Part shown: positions 10,096 to 18,092 of the stretch, piece by piece | Layout of the letters: every line of letters begins with the position of its first letter | Position numbering within the stretch: the first letter of the stretch is position 1 | Notes under the pieces: model-generated | Database searches by the model: none | What the model saw: only the letters and a program-made list of their open reading frames with translations | What the model was told of the DNA's origin: nothing | Translations under genes and position numbers: made by a program | Source: Marinobacterium rhizophilum DSM 18822 | Lineage (GTDB): Bacteria > Pseudomonadota > Gammaproteobacteria > Pseudomonadales > Balneatricaceae | Reading direction: 5' to 3' | DNA length: 41,287 bases | Assembly (NCBI RefSeq): GCF_000378045.1 | Contig: NZ_KB899094.1 | Location: 247,228-288,514 of the forward strand

Positions 10096-10117
10096 GTTCG
10101 CTTATTCGCCATGTCAA
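10089..10117 (-). promoter_or_regulatory. Sigma-70 promoter of the liu operon
   Basis: On the minus strand TTGACA (10117-10112) is followed after exactly 17 bases by TACGAT (10094-10089). Both boxes overlap the two palindromes listed next, which fits simple repression. Confidence 0.7.
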
Positions 10118-10130
10118 TACGGGTGCGTAT
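10117..10130. promoter_or_regulatory. Operator candidate overlapping the liuA -35 box
   Basis: ATACG-GGTG-CGTAT has arms identical to those of the site 35 bases away, with a different spacer. That is what a dimer-bound operator looks like, and not a chance duplicate. Confidence 0.65.
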
Positions 10131-10393
10131 TTTTGAAATTGATACCTGTCTACAAGCGTAGACCAGGGGATCACAGGTTTGGTGCACCCTAATAGCGGCA
10201 CAAGGCAACGGGATGGCGGTTAAGTTGCGGCGGGCTGTGCGCAAAAAGGCGCACCTAAACAGGCATGGGGCAGAAAGGTAAAGGCCAGGATTAAGCACCA
10301 GCTAAAGAGCTGGCTTCACGTGAGTCAGTGGTGCGTTGGGGCGATTGAGGACGTGTTGAGCCCGGATTCAGGCTCAGGATGCACAGGCGTGGC
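10131..10393. other. Intergenic region with hairpins between the TetR gene and liuA promoter
   Basis: Holds a GTGCGC/GCGCAC hairpin (10237-10254) and a CCAGCT/AGCTGG hairpin (10298-10313). Either may end the TetR transcript, but neither has a clear U tract. No gene is seen. Confidence 0.45.
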
Positions 10394-10945
10394 TTAGTCT
10401 TCGATCAGGAAGCGGGTGCAGTGCTGCTTGATCTTCTTCGGGTCCAGGCTGCAGCTGCGATCATTCAGCAGGCTCTGGCCGAACACAAAGGCATAGAACA
10501 GGTAGGCGCGGGAATAGGCTTCCTCGGCCGACAGCTTGAGTTTGCCAAAGAGCCCGGACACACACTTGAGGCGCTCTTCATCCACGGACTGCACGGCATC
10601 TGCCGCCTGGCTGTCGACGCGGGCCCAGCCTCGCACCGCCAGCTCAATGGCATTGCCCCGGGGGTTGGCGTTGTCGGTGTAGAGGCGAATCAGGTATTTG
10701 AGCGTATCGGCGGCATGCTCTTCATCCCGGGTCTGCTCATGAATGATCTCGATACGGCGCAGTCGCCATTGCTCCAGCATGTTTTGCAGCAGCTCGTCCC
10801 GATTGCGAAAGTGCCAGTAGAAACCGCCCTTGGTAACGCGCAGCCGTTTGGCCAGCCCTTCAATCTTGATGCTGTCGACTCCACCTTCGGCCAGCACCGA
10901 AAAGGCTTCGTTGATCCACTGGTCGCGGCTGAGTTTGACGTTCAT
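10394..10945 (-). CDS. TetR family transcriptional regulator
   Basis: A 183-residue repressor with an N-terminal helix-turn-helix (about 24-46, IEGLAKRLRVTKGGFYWHFRNRDELL) and a ligand-binding C-terminal domain. Its place between liuA and a divergent acyl-CoA synthetase, plus shared palindromes at both promoters, points to control of branched-chain acyl-CoA catabolism. TetR-type LiuQ regulators play this role in some proteobacteria. Whether this is a LiuQ orthologue is inference. The ligand may be an acyl-CoA. Confidence 0.9.
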   Translation of the reverse strand: MNVKLSRDQWINEAFSVLAEGGVDSIKIEGLAKRLRVTKGGFYWHFRNRDELLQNMLEQWRLRRIEIIHEQTRDEEHAADTLKYLIRLYTDNANPRGNAIELAVRGWARVDSQAADAVQSVDEERLKCVSGLFGKLKLSAEEAYSRAYLFYAFVFGQSLLNDRSCSLDPKKIKQHCTRFLIED

Positions 10946-10994
10946 CTTCTATTCCCTCGATACGCTCTGGCACAGGGTACCTCAAAAGCCAAAT

Positions 10995-11008
10995 ATTCGT
11001 AAGCGTAT
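10995..11008. promoter_or_regulatory. Operator candidate upstream of the TetR gene
   Basis: ATTCG-TAAG-CGTAT reads ATACG-CTTA-CGAAT on the other strand. It matches the liuA operators at 11 of 14 bases and lies about 50 bases upstream of the TetR start, which suggests autoregulation. Confidence 0.55.
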
Positions 11009-11055
11009 GGACTTGTCGAGCGGGGGTTGCTGCACACTTTTTTGAAAACTTGGTA

Positions 11056-11071
11056 TTTACGTTTACGTCAA
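11056..11071. promoter_or_regulatory. TTTACGTTTACGTCAA element before the acyl-CoA synthetase
   Basis: A repeated TTTACG unit about 110 bases upstream of the divergent synthetase gene. It shares the TACG(T/C)TTACG core with the site at 10995. It also resembles, from memory, the MerR-type LiuR sites of other gammaproteobacteria. Confidence 0.4.
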
Positions 11072-11179
11072 CAAGATGTTACTAATAGGGGAATTCCCGT
11101 ATTTCCTTGTTCATGGGTCGAGCGTGTTCACGGCGCTCGATATGGACTGGCCTGACAACACTAATAAGCGAGGCAGGGC

Positions 11180-12826
11180 ATGATGAGCGCTCAAGCGTAT
11201 GCAACATTCAACAGTGATTTCACGCCGGCACAGGTGGAGGCACAGCTGATCGGCGACCTGACAACGGGTTTCAATGTGTGCGAGGAAATCTGTGATCGCT
11301 GGGCCGACGGTGATCGTATCGGTCTCTTCTACGAGGGGGTCGAAAGGCCCGCCAGTCAGCACAGCTTTGCCGAGCTGCGTGAAAAGGCGGCGCGCTTTGC
11401 CAACTATCTCAGTGCCCAGGGCATTGGCAAGGGCGACCGCGTGGCGGGATTGCTGCCGCGCACGCCCGAACTGCTGGTCGTGATTCTGGGAACGCTGCGC
11501 GCCGGTGCCGTGTACCAGCCGCTGTTTACCGCCTTCGGCTCCGGCGCCATCGAGTACCGCCTTGAACGGGCAGGCACACGGCTGGTGGTGACCGATGGCG
11601 CCAATCGCAGCAAACTGGATACGGTTAAGGGCTGTCCGCCCATCCTGCTGGTGGGGCGTGACTCGGCGGCGGCCGATTATGCCGCGGATGCCGATTTTTC
11701 AACCGAGCTAGCCGCGCAGTCCGACTGCTTTGAGCCGGTGCGCATCGGCGCGAATGAACCCTTTCTGCAGATGTTTACCTCCGGGACCGTGGGCAAGGCC
11801 AAGGGCGTTGCCGTGCCGGCCCGCGCGCTGATGTCGTTCTATGTCTATATGCGTTATGCCGTGGGACTTGAGCCACAGGACCGGTACTGGAATGTAGCGG
11901 ACCCGGGCTGGGCCTATGGCCTGTACTACGCCGTGGTCGGGCCCTTGCTGCTCGGCAACGCAACCCATTTCAACGAGAATGGCTTTACCGCCGAAAGCAC
12001 CTACGACATGATCCGCAAGTACCGCATCACCAACCTGGCGGCGGCGCCCACGGCCTACCGGCTGCTGATGGCCAATGATGATGGCAAGGATGAAACACTG
12101 GGACTGCGCCTGGCCAGCAGTGCCGGCGAAGCGCTGAACCCTGAAGTCATCAGCTGGGTGAAGCGTCGCATGGGGTGTCCGGTCATGGACCATTACGGCC
12201 AGACCGAAACCGGCATGACCTGTTGCAATCATCATCAGCTGCAGCACCCGATTCGGGTCGGCTCCATGGGCTTTTCGATGCCGGGCCACCGCGTTGTGGC
12301 GCTGGATACGGACTGCAACGAAATCACGGAAGGCGAAGTTGGCCAGCTGGCGGTCGATACCTCCCAGTCCCCGCTGTTCTTTTTCCAGGGGTATACCTGG
12401 GGCGAGAAAGATCCGTTCCACGGCCGTTATTACCTCACCGGTGACGTGGTGATCAGCCATGGTGACGGCAGCTACTCCTTCACCGGCCGTGATGACGATA
12501 TCATCACCACCGCGGGTTACCGGGTGGGACCGGCCGATGTCGAGAGTACCCTGCTGGAGCACCCGGCGGTGGCTGAAAGCGGGGTGGTAGGCAAGCCGGA
12601 TGTGAAGCGCGGTTCCATCATCAAGGCGTATGTGGTGATCAAGGCCCATGTCGATGCCTCTGCAGCCCTGGCCGATGAGCTGAAGCAGCTGGTCCGCTCG
12701 CGCCTGTCGACCCACGCCTTCCCGCGCGAGATCGAATTTGTTGAAGCGTTGCCCAAGACGCCGAGCGGCAAGATCCAGCGTTTTGTGCTGCGTAATCAGG
12801 CCCGGGAAGAAAGCGAAGGGGTGTAG
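11180..12826 (+). CDS. AMP-forming acyl-CoA synthetase
   Basis: Activates a carboxylic acid with ATP and CoA through an acyl-adenylate. Of 548 residues, the P-loop-like motif TSGTVGKAKGV is at about 200-210. DHYGQTETG, YLTGDVVISHGDG and the hinge GRDDDIITTAGYRVGPADVE follow. The C-terminal PKTPSGKIQR has the adenylation lysine near K531. The pattern fits the short/medium-chain (ACSM/Acs-like) branch. A GAGG lies ahead of the ATG; an ATG one codon later is an alternative. It is divergent from the TetR gene and is followed by a thioesterase and hydrolase on the same strand. Confidence 0.92.
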   Translation: MMSAQAYATFNSDFTPAQVEAQLIGDLTTGFNVCEEICDRWADGDRIGLFYEGVERPASQHSFAELREKAARFANYLSAQGIGKGDRVAGLLPRTPELLVVILGTLRAGAVYQPLFTAFGSGAIEYRLERAGTRLVVTDGANRSKLDTVKGCPPILLVGRDSAAADYAADADFSTELAAQSDCFEPVRIGANEPFLQMFTSGTVGKAKGVAVPARALMSFYVYMRYAVGLEPQDRYWNVADPGWAYGLYYAVVGPLLLGNATHFNENGFTAESTYDMIRKYRITNLAAAPTAYRLLMANDDGKDETLGLRLASSAGEALNPEVISWVKRRMGCPVMDHYGQTETGMTCCNHHQLQHPIRVGSMGFSMPGHRVVALDTDCNEITEGEVGQLAVDTSQSPLFFFQGYTWGEKDPFHGRYYLTGDVVISHGDGSYSFTGRDDDIITTAGYRVGPADVESTLLEHPAVAESGVVGKPDVKRGSIIKAYVVIKAHVDASAALADELKQLVRSRLSTHAFPREIEFVEALPKTPSGKIQRFVLRNQAREESEGV

Positions 12827-12904
12827 CCGCAAGGCTGCATGACGCCTGCGCCGCGGTTATCAAGGGTGCCCGCGGTGTTCGTCCATCCAACAAGGAGAGA
12901 GATC

Positions 12905-13336
12905 ATGCCGGTACTGGATCTGCAGCAGTTGAATCAATTTCTGGCCGAACACTTCCCCCAGGGGGACCAGTACGGCGCCCTCGAGTCAGTGGGGCGGGGG
13001 GCGGCGGTCATGCGTCTGGCCGTGTCGGATCAGCACCTGCGCCCCGGCGGCTCGGTGTCGGGCCCGGCCATGATGGCGCTGGCGGATGTCGCGGTGTATG
13101 CCGCGCTGCTGACCCGCATCGGCCCGGTGCCGCTGGCGGTGACCAGCAACCTGAATATCAGTTTCCTGCGCAAACCCCTGGCTAACGCCGACCTGATCGC
13201 CCGGGCGCGCATGCTCAAGGTCGGCAGAGTGCTGGGGGTTGGCGAAGTCTTTATGTACTCAGGCGAAGCGGCGGCGGCCGAGGGTACCGATCCCGTGGCA
13301 CATGCGACCCTGACCTATGCCATTCCGCAGGCCTGA
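12905..13336 (+). CDS. PaaI-like hotdog thioesterase
   Basis: A 143-residue hotdog-fold acyl-CoA thioesterase. The core is PGGSVSGPAMMALADVAVYAALL (long helix, about 41-63), then VTSNLNISFLRKP and GEVFMYSG. AAGGAG eight bases before the ATG at 12905 sets the start and discards a longer frame opened at 12839. It lies 78 bases after the acyl-CoA synthetase and probably shares its transcript, hydrolysing acyl-CoAs made or handled there. Confidence 0.88.
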   Translation: MPVLDLQQLNQFLAEHFPQGDQYGALESVGRGAAVMRLAVSDQHLRPGGSVSGPAMMALADVAVYAALLTRIGPVPLAVTSNLNISFLRKPLANADLIARARMLKVGRVLGVGEVFMYSGEAAAAEGTDPVAHATLTYAIPQA

Positions 13337-13365
13337 AGTCGCCGTGGTAATAAAAGGAGATGACC

Positions 13366-14181
13366 ATGACAGTTGAGTGGAGCACGCGTCAGCTGGAACT
13401 GGAGCAGGGCGTAAGCATTCGTGCCCTGCACGGTCGCCACGGTGCACAGGATGCGCAACGCCCGACCCTGGTGCTGCTGCATGAAGCCCTGGGGTGTATC
13501 GCCATGTGGAAGCAGGTGCCGCAGCGCCTGGCCGCGCTGACCGGCTGCGATGTATTTGTCTACGAACGCCGCGGTTATGGCGGCTCAAGTCCGATCAGCC
13601 TGCCACGCCCCGACGACTACCTGGAGCAGGAAGGGCGAGACTGGCTGCCCCGGGTGCTCGACAGCGCCGCGCTTGGCCCGGTGATTCTGGTGGGCCACAG
13701 TGACGGCGGCTCCATTGCGCTGGTGGCGGCAGCGGTACTTGGTGACCGGCTGCACGGACTGGTGACAATGGCGGCGCACATTTACATCGATCATCTGACC
13801 CTGGCGGGCATCAGTGATACGGTGGCCCGCTACCGGGCTGCGGGCAGTGATCTGCCTGAGCGTCTGGCGCGCTACCATGGCGAGCGCACGGATCTGTTGT
13901 TCCGCGCCTGGCATGAAACCTGGGCCCGCCCGGCCTATGCCGGTTTCGACCTCAGCCCCTGGCTGACGGATATCCGCTGCGAGGCGCTGATCATGCAGGG
14001 CGAGCAGGACCAGTATGGCGTGGCAGAACAGGTTACCGACATCTGTGCCGGCATCGGCCCTCGGGCACGACCGCTGCTGCTGTCGGACTGCGGCCATGTG
14101 CCCCATCTTGAAGCGCCGGAGCCCAGCCTGCAGGCGATTGCCGACTTTGTCGCCGGTTGTGTTGAAAGGCGGCCCGCATAG
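13366..14181 (+). CDS. Alpha/beta hydrolase
   Basis: A 271-residue alpha/beta-hydrolase-fold enzyme. The nucleophile elbow is GHSDGGS with S112, the acid is probably D215 (GEQDQYG), and the base H244 lies in CGHVPHLE. HEALG near residue 40 is the oxyanion region. AAGGAG six bases upstream of the ATG at 13366 makes it a better start than the ATG at 13360. The substrate is unknown. Its place 29 bases after the thioesterase suggests ester or thioester hydrolysis in the same pathway. It ends 15 bases from the convergent regulator gene. Confidence 0.88.
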   Translation: MTVEWSTRQLELEQGVSIRALHGRHGAQDAQRPTLVLLHEALGCIAMWKQVPQRLAALTGCDVFVYERRGYGGSSPISLPRPDDYLEQEGRDWLPRVLDSAALGPVILVGHSDGGSIALVAAAVLGDRLHGLVTMAAHIYIDHLTLAGISDTVARYRAAGSDLPERLARYHGERTDLLFRAWHETWARPAYAGFDLSPWLTDIRCEALIMQGEQDQYGVAEQVTDICAGIGPRARPLLLSDCGHVPHLEAPEPSLQAIADFVAGCVERRPA

Positions 14182-14196
14182 CCTGTAAACGCTGTT

Positions 14197-14814
14197 TTAT
14201 GACGGGATGCCCAGTTGCGCGGCCAGTGTCACGAGCACCGGCAGACTGCCGGCCTGCATCTTGTTCATCACCCGCGAGCGGTGGACTTCCACCGTCTTGG
14301 GGCTGATGCCCAGGTCTTCGGCGATTTCGCGATTGGCTCTGCCCGTCACGACCAGCGCCATGACTTCCTTTTCGCGCCGGCTCAGGCTGTCGTAAAGACC
14401 GCGGGTGTGTTCCAGCTGCCGGCTCTGCTGATGCAGTTCAGCGGCCTGTTTGAGCCCCTGGTTTACGCGATGCAGCAGCAGGGCATCGTCAAACGGCTTT
14501 TCGAGAAAATCCATGGCGCCATTTTTAATGGCCGTGACCGCCATGGGAATGTCACCGTGCCCGCTGAGCACGATAATCGGCAGCTGGATGCCCTTTTCGA
14601 GCAGCATCTGCTGCAGCGCCAGGCCGTTGATCTCCGGCATGCGCACATCTAGTAACAGGCAGCCGGGGCTGCCGTCGTAGGCATCAAGAAAGGCACGGGC
14701 ACTGTTGAAACTGGTAACGCTGAGGCCTTCTGACTCAAGCAGCCACTGCATGGATGCGCGGAAATCATCGTCGTCGTCGACGATAAAAACCGTCCCGTCC
14801 GGTGGAGTCTTCAT
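14197..14814 (-). CDS. FixJ-family response regulator
   Basis: A 205-residue two-component regulator. The receiver domain has acidic residues D13-D17 and phosphoacceptor D56 (LLLDVRMP), with K at about 107 (FLEKPFDD). The C-terminal LuxR/GerE helix-turn-helix is SRREKEVMALVVTGRANREIAEDLGIS, then KTVEVHRSRVMNKM. It is the downstream gene of the kinase pair and convergent with the synthetase-thioesterase-hydrolase group. Targets are unknown, but CoA-ligase genes are often controlled by such pairs in relatives. Confidence 0.95.
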   Translation of the reverse strand: MKTPPDGTVFIVDDDDDFRASMQWLLESEGLSVTSFNSARAFLDAYDGSPGCLLLDVRMPEINGLALQQMLLEKGIQLPIIVLSGHGDIPMAVTAIKNGAMDFLEKPFDDALLLHRVNQGLKQAAELHQQSRQLEHTRGLYDSLSRREKEVMALVVTGRANREIAEDLGISPKTVEVHRSRVMNKMQAGSLPVLVTLAAQLGIPS

Positions 14815-14873
14815 AGCTAATCCTGAATAGTGAAATAGATCGATTGCCGCTGTTGCGTTGCGCCTTCGTCCGC

Positions 14874-16433
14874 TCAGGGCCAGTGATCCTGATGCCGGCT
14901 GACAGGCAGCCTGAACTTGAACACCGTGCCGCTATGGCCGTCGCTCTGTGCCCACAGCTGGCCGCCATGGCTCTCAATAATGGTTCTGGAGATGGCCAGC
15001 CCCATGCCCAGCCCGCTGGGTTTGGAGGTAAAGAACGCATCGAACAGCTGGCTCAGGGCTTCGGCACTGACGCCCTTGGCACGGTCGGTAATGGTGACTT
15101 CGATGTAGCCCTCATCGCACCGGCTGCTAATGTTAACCGTTCGCTGCGGCTGCTCACAATCGCTATAGGCCTCAATGGCATTGCGTATCAGGTTTAGCAG
15201 CACCTGCTCGATCTGAATCCGGTCGGCCGTGAGGCGCGGATCGTCCGGGTCCAGATCGAAGCTGAATTCTATCTGGTTGTCCCGGGCTTCCTGGTGCAGA
15301 AAGCCGGCCACATCCTGGCAACTGTCGTTGATTGGAAACTCAATGCGCTGGTACTCGGTGCGTTTGACGTAGCTGCGAATGCGCTTGATGATTTCTGCGG
15401 CGCGCCGCGCCTGCCCGCTGATCAATTGCATGGCCTGCAGTGCCTGCTCCAGGCTAAGTGTCTTGCCGTCTTCGGCGCGGCGCAGGGTGCCACGACAATA
15501 ATTGAGGATGGCCGCCAGCGGCTGGTTGATCTCATGCGCCAGTCCCGTGGCCATTTCCCCGACCGACAGCAGACGCGACATGTGCGCCAGCTCCAGTTGC
15601 TGGCGCCGTGCAGCATCCTCGGCCTTGCGCTTGAGCGTGATATCGCGGCCGATGATGGAGTAGTACTCCACCCGCCGGTTTTCAACATGGTTACGGTGCG
15701 CGATGATTTCGCGAATCTCAGCGATGCGCGAATCCTTGCCGGGCGGGAGCTGCAAGGCGATGCTGCCATACCAGCAGCCGTGCTGGGCGGCATGCTCAAG
15801 GCCTGCGAGCAGCAGGCTGCTGTAGGTGTGGGCATCGACCAGCTGGCGCAGGTTGATGGCAATGCCGCCGTCCTGTCCGCTGCCAAGGGTGGTTGAGGCC
15901 GCCTCGTTCAGGTAGGTCAGCTGCAGCGTGCCCGGGGCACAGAACATGATCATGTCGGAGCTGGATTCAACCACGCGGGCCAGGCGGCGGGTGGCGCGCT
16001 GGGCCTGTTCCCGTGCAGTGACATCGCGGGATACACAGATGATCTCGACCCGCTCGCCGCTGTCCGCGCGAATGGTGCGGCTGGTGGTTTCGAGCCAGAC
16101 ATAGTGGCCGTCCTTATGGCGATAACGGTACACGTTGGTGTACAGGCCGCCACGGTAGCTGACAGACTCCGAGCGCTTGATCAGGTTATCGGCGTCATCG
16201 GGGTGAAACAGGGCCCGGCCCGGCGTACCGATGAGTTCTGCCGCCCGGTAGCCCAGCAAACGCTCGACAGCGGGGCTCACGTCCACGTAAGTCCAGTCGG
16301 GCGTGGGCGTATGGCGGGATATCATGTCGGTGGACTGTTCCGCCAGCAGGCGATAGCGCTCTGCCTCGCGGCGGGCTTCATCGAGTTCTGCGAGCAGTGT
16401 GTCGTGCTGTGCTGTAGTCAGGGGCAGGGTCAT
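14874..16433 (-). CDS. PAS-domain sensor histidine kinase (FixL-like)
   Basis: A 519-residue cytoplasmic kinase with no membrane segment. A coiled N-terminus (to about 30) is followed by PAS 1 (about 30-140, with the PAC motif YRYRHKDGHYVWLE). A second, weaker PAS spans about 150-268, with PAC-like IGRDITLKRKAED. Then come HisKA with H300 in GLAHEINQPLAAIL and an HATPase domain (LLNLIRNAIEAYSD, ITDRAKGVS, GLGMGLAISRTIIESHGG). No heme-ligand histidine assignment can be made, so oxygen sensing is not claimed. It is 59 bases upstream of its regulator. Confidence 0.94.
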   Translation of the reverse strand: MTLPLTTAQHDTLLAELDEARREAERYRLLAEQSTDMISRHTPTPDWTYVDVSPAVERLLGYRAAELIGTPGRALFHPDDADNLIKRSESVSYRGGLYTNVYRYRHKDGHYVWLETTSRTIRADSGERVEIICVSRDVTAREQAQRATRRLARVVESSSDMIMFCAPGTLQLTYLNEAASTTLGSGQDGGIAINLRQLVDAHTYSSLLLAGLEHAAQHGCWYGSIALQLPPGKDSRIAEIREIIAHRNHVENRRVEYYSIIGRDITLKRKAEDAARRQQLELAHMSRLLSVGEMATGLAHEINQPLAAILNYCRGTLRRAEDGKTLSLEQALQAMQLISGQARRAAEIIKRIRSYVKRTEYQRIEFPINDSCQDVAGFLHQEARDNQIEFSFDLDPDDPRLTADRIQIEQVLLNLIRNAIEAYSDCEQPQRTVNISSRCDEGYIEVTITDRAKGVSAEALSQLFDAFFTSKPSGLGMGLAISRTIIESHGGQLWAQSDGHSGTVFKFRLPVSRHQDHWP

Positions 16434-16854
16434 GGCGCTTTCGGTTTGAACGAAATTAAGGTCGACGCTTTAGTTCCCAGTGTACCTAATTCACTAAGGG
16501 AATACCCTTGTAGCGTTACCGTGGCGCCTGTACCTGTGTTTCTGTTGATGGTGGGGATCCCAGACGCGGGCGTGCGGCTTCCGGGATGCGGGGTGCCCGC
16601 CGCAACGCTACCAGCAGCGTTACCGGAAACCGAAGGAGGCTGGTCCGCGGGGAGGATCGGGTGTTCGGTAAAGTCTGATTCGCCCACAGAGTGGGCTCCT
16701 ACATGAGGGAGGTGCAGCATTCAAACTGGCACGGCTACCTGCAATGGGCCAATATCTAGCGATTGTCGGCTGACGGATACCGCGTATCGCCTCACACAGT
16801 ACCGCGCATGCTCAATGCGGGGTGCCCGGAAATGTTATGGATAAGGGAATCTTC
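16434..16854. other. Intergenic region between the kinase and the Ada-type gene
   Basis: Contains the kinase promoter region and a single REP palindrome (16677-16703). No gene is supported. Nearby inverted segments built on GCGTTACC/GGTAGCG are too irregular to classify. Confidence 0.5.
16677..16703. repeat. Solitary REP palindrome
   Basis: GATTCGCCCAC...GTGGGCTCCTACA is the reverse complement of the REP type seen at 3273-3299. It stands alone in a non-coding gap. Confidence 0.6.
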
Positions 16855-17145
16855 ATGAAAACCTATAAATTATTGGCTGCTGATGGGACGACGATCGCTA
16901 GCGAAACGCCGGGAACTCTGGGAGGGAACTCGAATGCTGGCATATATGGCCGATTGGATTGCTCTGCAGCCAATAGGGCCCTCTCCAAAGGCTATGACCA
17001 ACACCGCGTGTTTTTCGCGAGCGAGCAGGATGCTATTCAAGCAGGCTACAGGCCATGTGGCAGATGCATGGTTGCAGAATACAAAGAGTGGAATTCTGGC
17101 CCTGCGGGCAAGGAAAGCTATCCTTGGAAAAAGTTTCCTAAATAA
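16855..17145 (+). CDS. Ada-type metal-binding mini-protein
   Basis: 96 residues from the ATG at 16855, which has AAGGGA a few bases upstream; longer in-frame starts lack a ribosome site. The segment IYGRLDCSAANRAL, FFASEQDAIQAGYRPCGRCM resembles the zinc-binding N-terminal domain of Ada. C36, C68 and C71 are present, while the usual fourth cysteine position is not obvious; H50 might replace it. No methyltransferase or AraC domain follows. Stand-alone proteins of this kind are known but their role is not. A TAACAAGGC motif overlaps the stop, as at some gene-cassette ends. Confidence 0.75.
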   Translation: MKTYKLLAADGTTIASETPGTLGGNSNAGIYGRLDCSAANRALSKGYDQHRVFFASEQDAIQAGYRPCGRCMVAEYKEWNSGPAGKESYPWKKFPK

Positions 17146-17273
17146 CAAGGCATAACCAGTCGCATCAGTACGCGGACCGTGCCCGCTGAATGCACTCTAG
17201 CGCGCCGCTCTGCTCAGCTTTTAAAGTATTGCTATGGTCAAAAATGGATTCAATGCCGCAAGGAGGATTTTAA

Positions 17274-17888
17274 TTGAAAGACTCAAAAGCATTCTGGGAC
17301 AAGAGCGCGCCTCGCTACGCTAAAAGAGCCATTAGTGACCAAGCCGCCTATGAGAAGAAGCTCTCCATCACTCAGGAGTACCTTCAGCAGGACTGGTCTG
17401 TGCTGGAGTTTGGCTGCGGCACGGGTAGTACGGCCATTATCCATTCCCCCTGCGTTCGGAAGATTGTGGCCATCGATATATCCGCAAAGATGCTGGAGAT
17501 TGCGCAGCAGAAGGCAAAAGATGCATGCGTTGACAATATAGAGTTCCTGCAAGGAACGCTGCAGGAATTAGCGTTTGCCCCGGAAAGCTTTGATGCGGTT
17601 CTGGGGCTTAACATATTGCATTTGCTTGAGAATGCAGACGCCGCTGTCGCCAAAGTGTATGCGTTGCTCAAACCCGGTGGCGTGTTCGTTTCCAGTACGG
17701 CCCTGATTGATGAGATGAATGTTGCCTTGCGACTGGTCATTCCGCTCATGCAGTTTCTGGGGTTGGCTCCGCATGTTCGCCGCTTCAGTAAGAAAGAGCT
17801 TTTATCCATGCTCACGAAAGCAGGCTTTGTGATCGATAAGGAATGGCAGCCCGATAAGAGCTCTGTCTTTATTGTTGCCAAAAAGTAA
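17274..17888 (+). CDS. Class I SAM-dependent methyltransferase
   Basis: A 204-residue protein with a UbiE/Methyltransf_11-type fold. Motif I is VLEFGCGTGS (about 43-52), the acidic motif II is IVAIDIS, and the post-II segment is FDAVLGLNILHLLENAD. The start is a TTG with a very strong AAGGAGG seven bases upstream (17260-17266). The substrate is unknown. Neighbours give no pathway hint, and the gene is probably monocistronic. Confidence 0.88.
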   Translation: MKDSKAFWDKSAPRYAKRAISDQAAYEKKLSITQEYLQQDWSVLEFGCGTGSTAIIHSPCVRKIVAIDISAKMLEIAQQKAKDACVDNIEFLQGTLQELAFAPESFDAVLGLNILHLLENADAAVAKVYALLKPGGVFVSSTALIDEMNVALRLVIPLMQFLGLAPHVRRFSKKELLSMLTKAGFVIDKEWQPDKSSVFIVAKK

Positions 17889-18092
17889 ATCTTGCCAGGG
17901 CTGCTTCGGGTGAGGGCGTGTTGATAGCTGTCACCTGAGGGGGCGAATTCCTCGGCATTGGGGATATTGCGAGCAGCCCCAGAATTCCTGACCTGCATTG
18001 GGCCGCTGGCGCGCTTTTCGCCTCACCATGGGAGAAGCGCACCTCGGGCATGCAGAGGCATCTGCGGCGGTCGCGGGTGGGGTTAGTTACTG

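Noticed and set aside
10237-10313. Hairpins as a small RNA or riboswitch upstream of liuA
   Set aside because: The two stems are short, and they lie upstream of the liuA promoter, not in its transcript, so a liuA riboswitch is not possible.
17144-17250. attC-like site after the Ada-type gene
   Set aside because: TAACAAGGC at the stop is suggestive, but no right-hand GTTRRRY box or clear stem follows before the methyltransferase gene.
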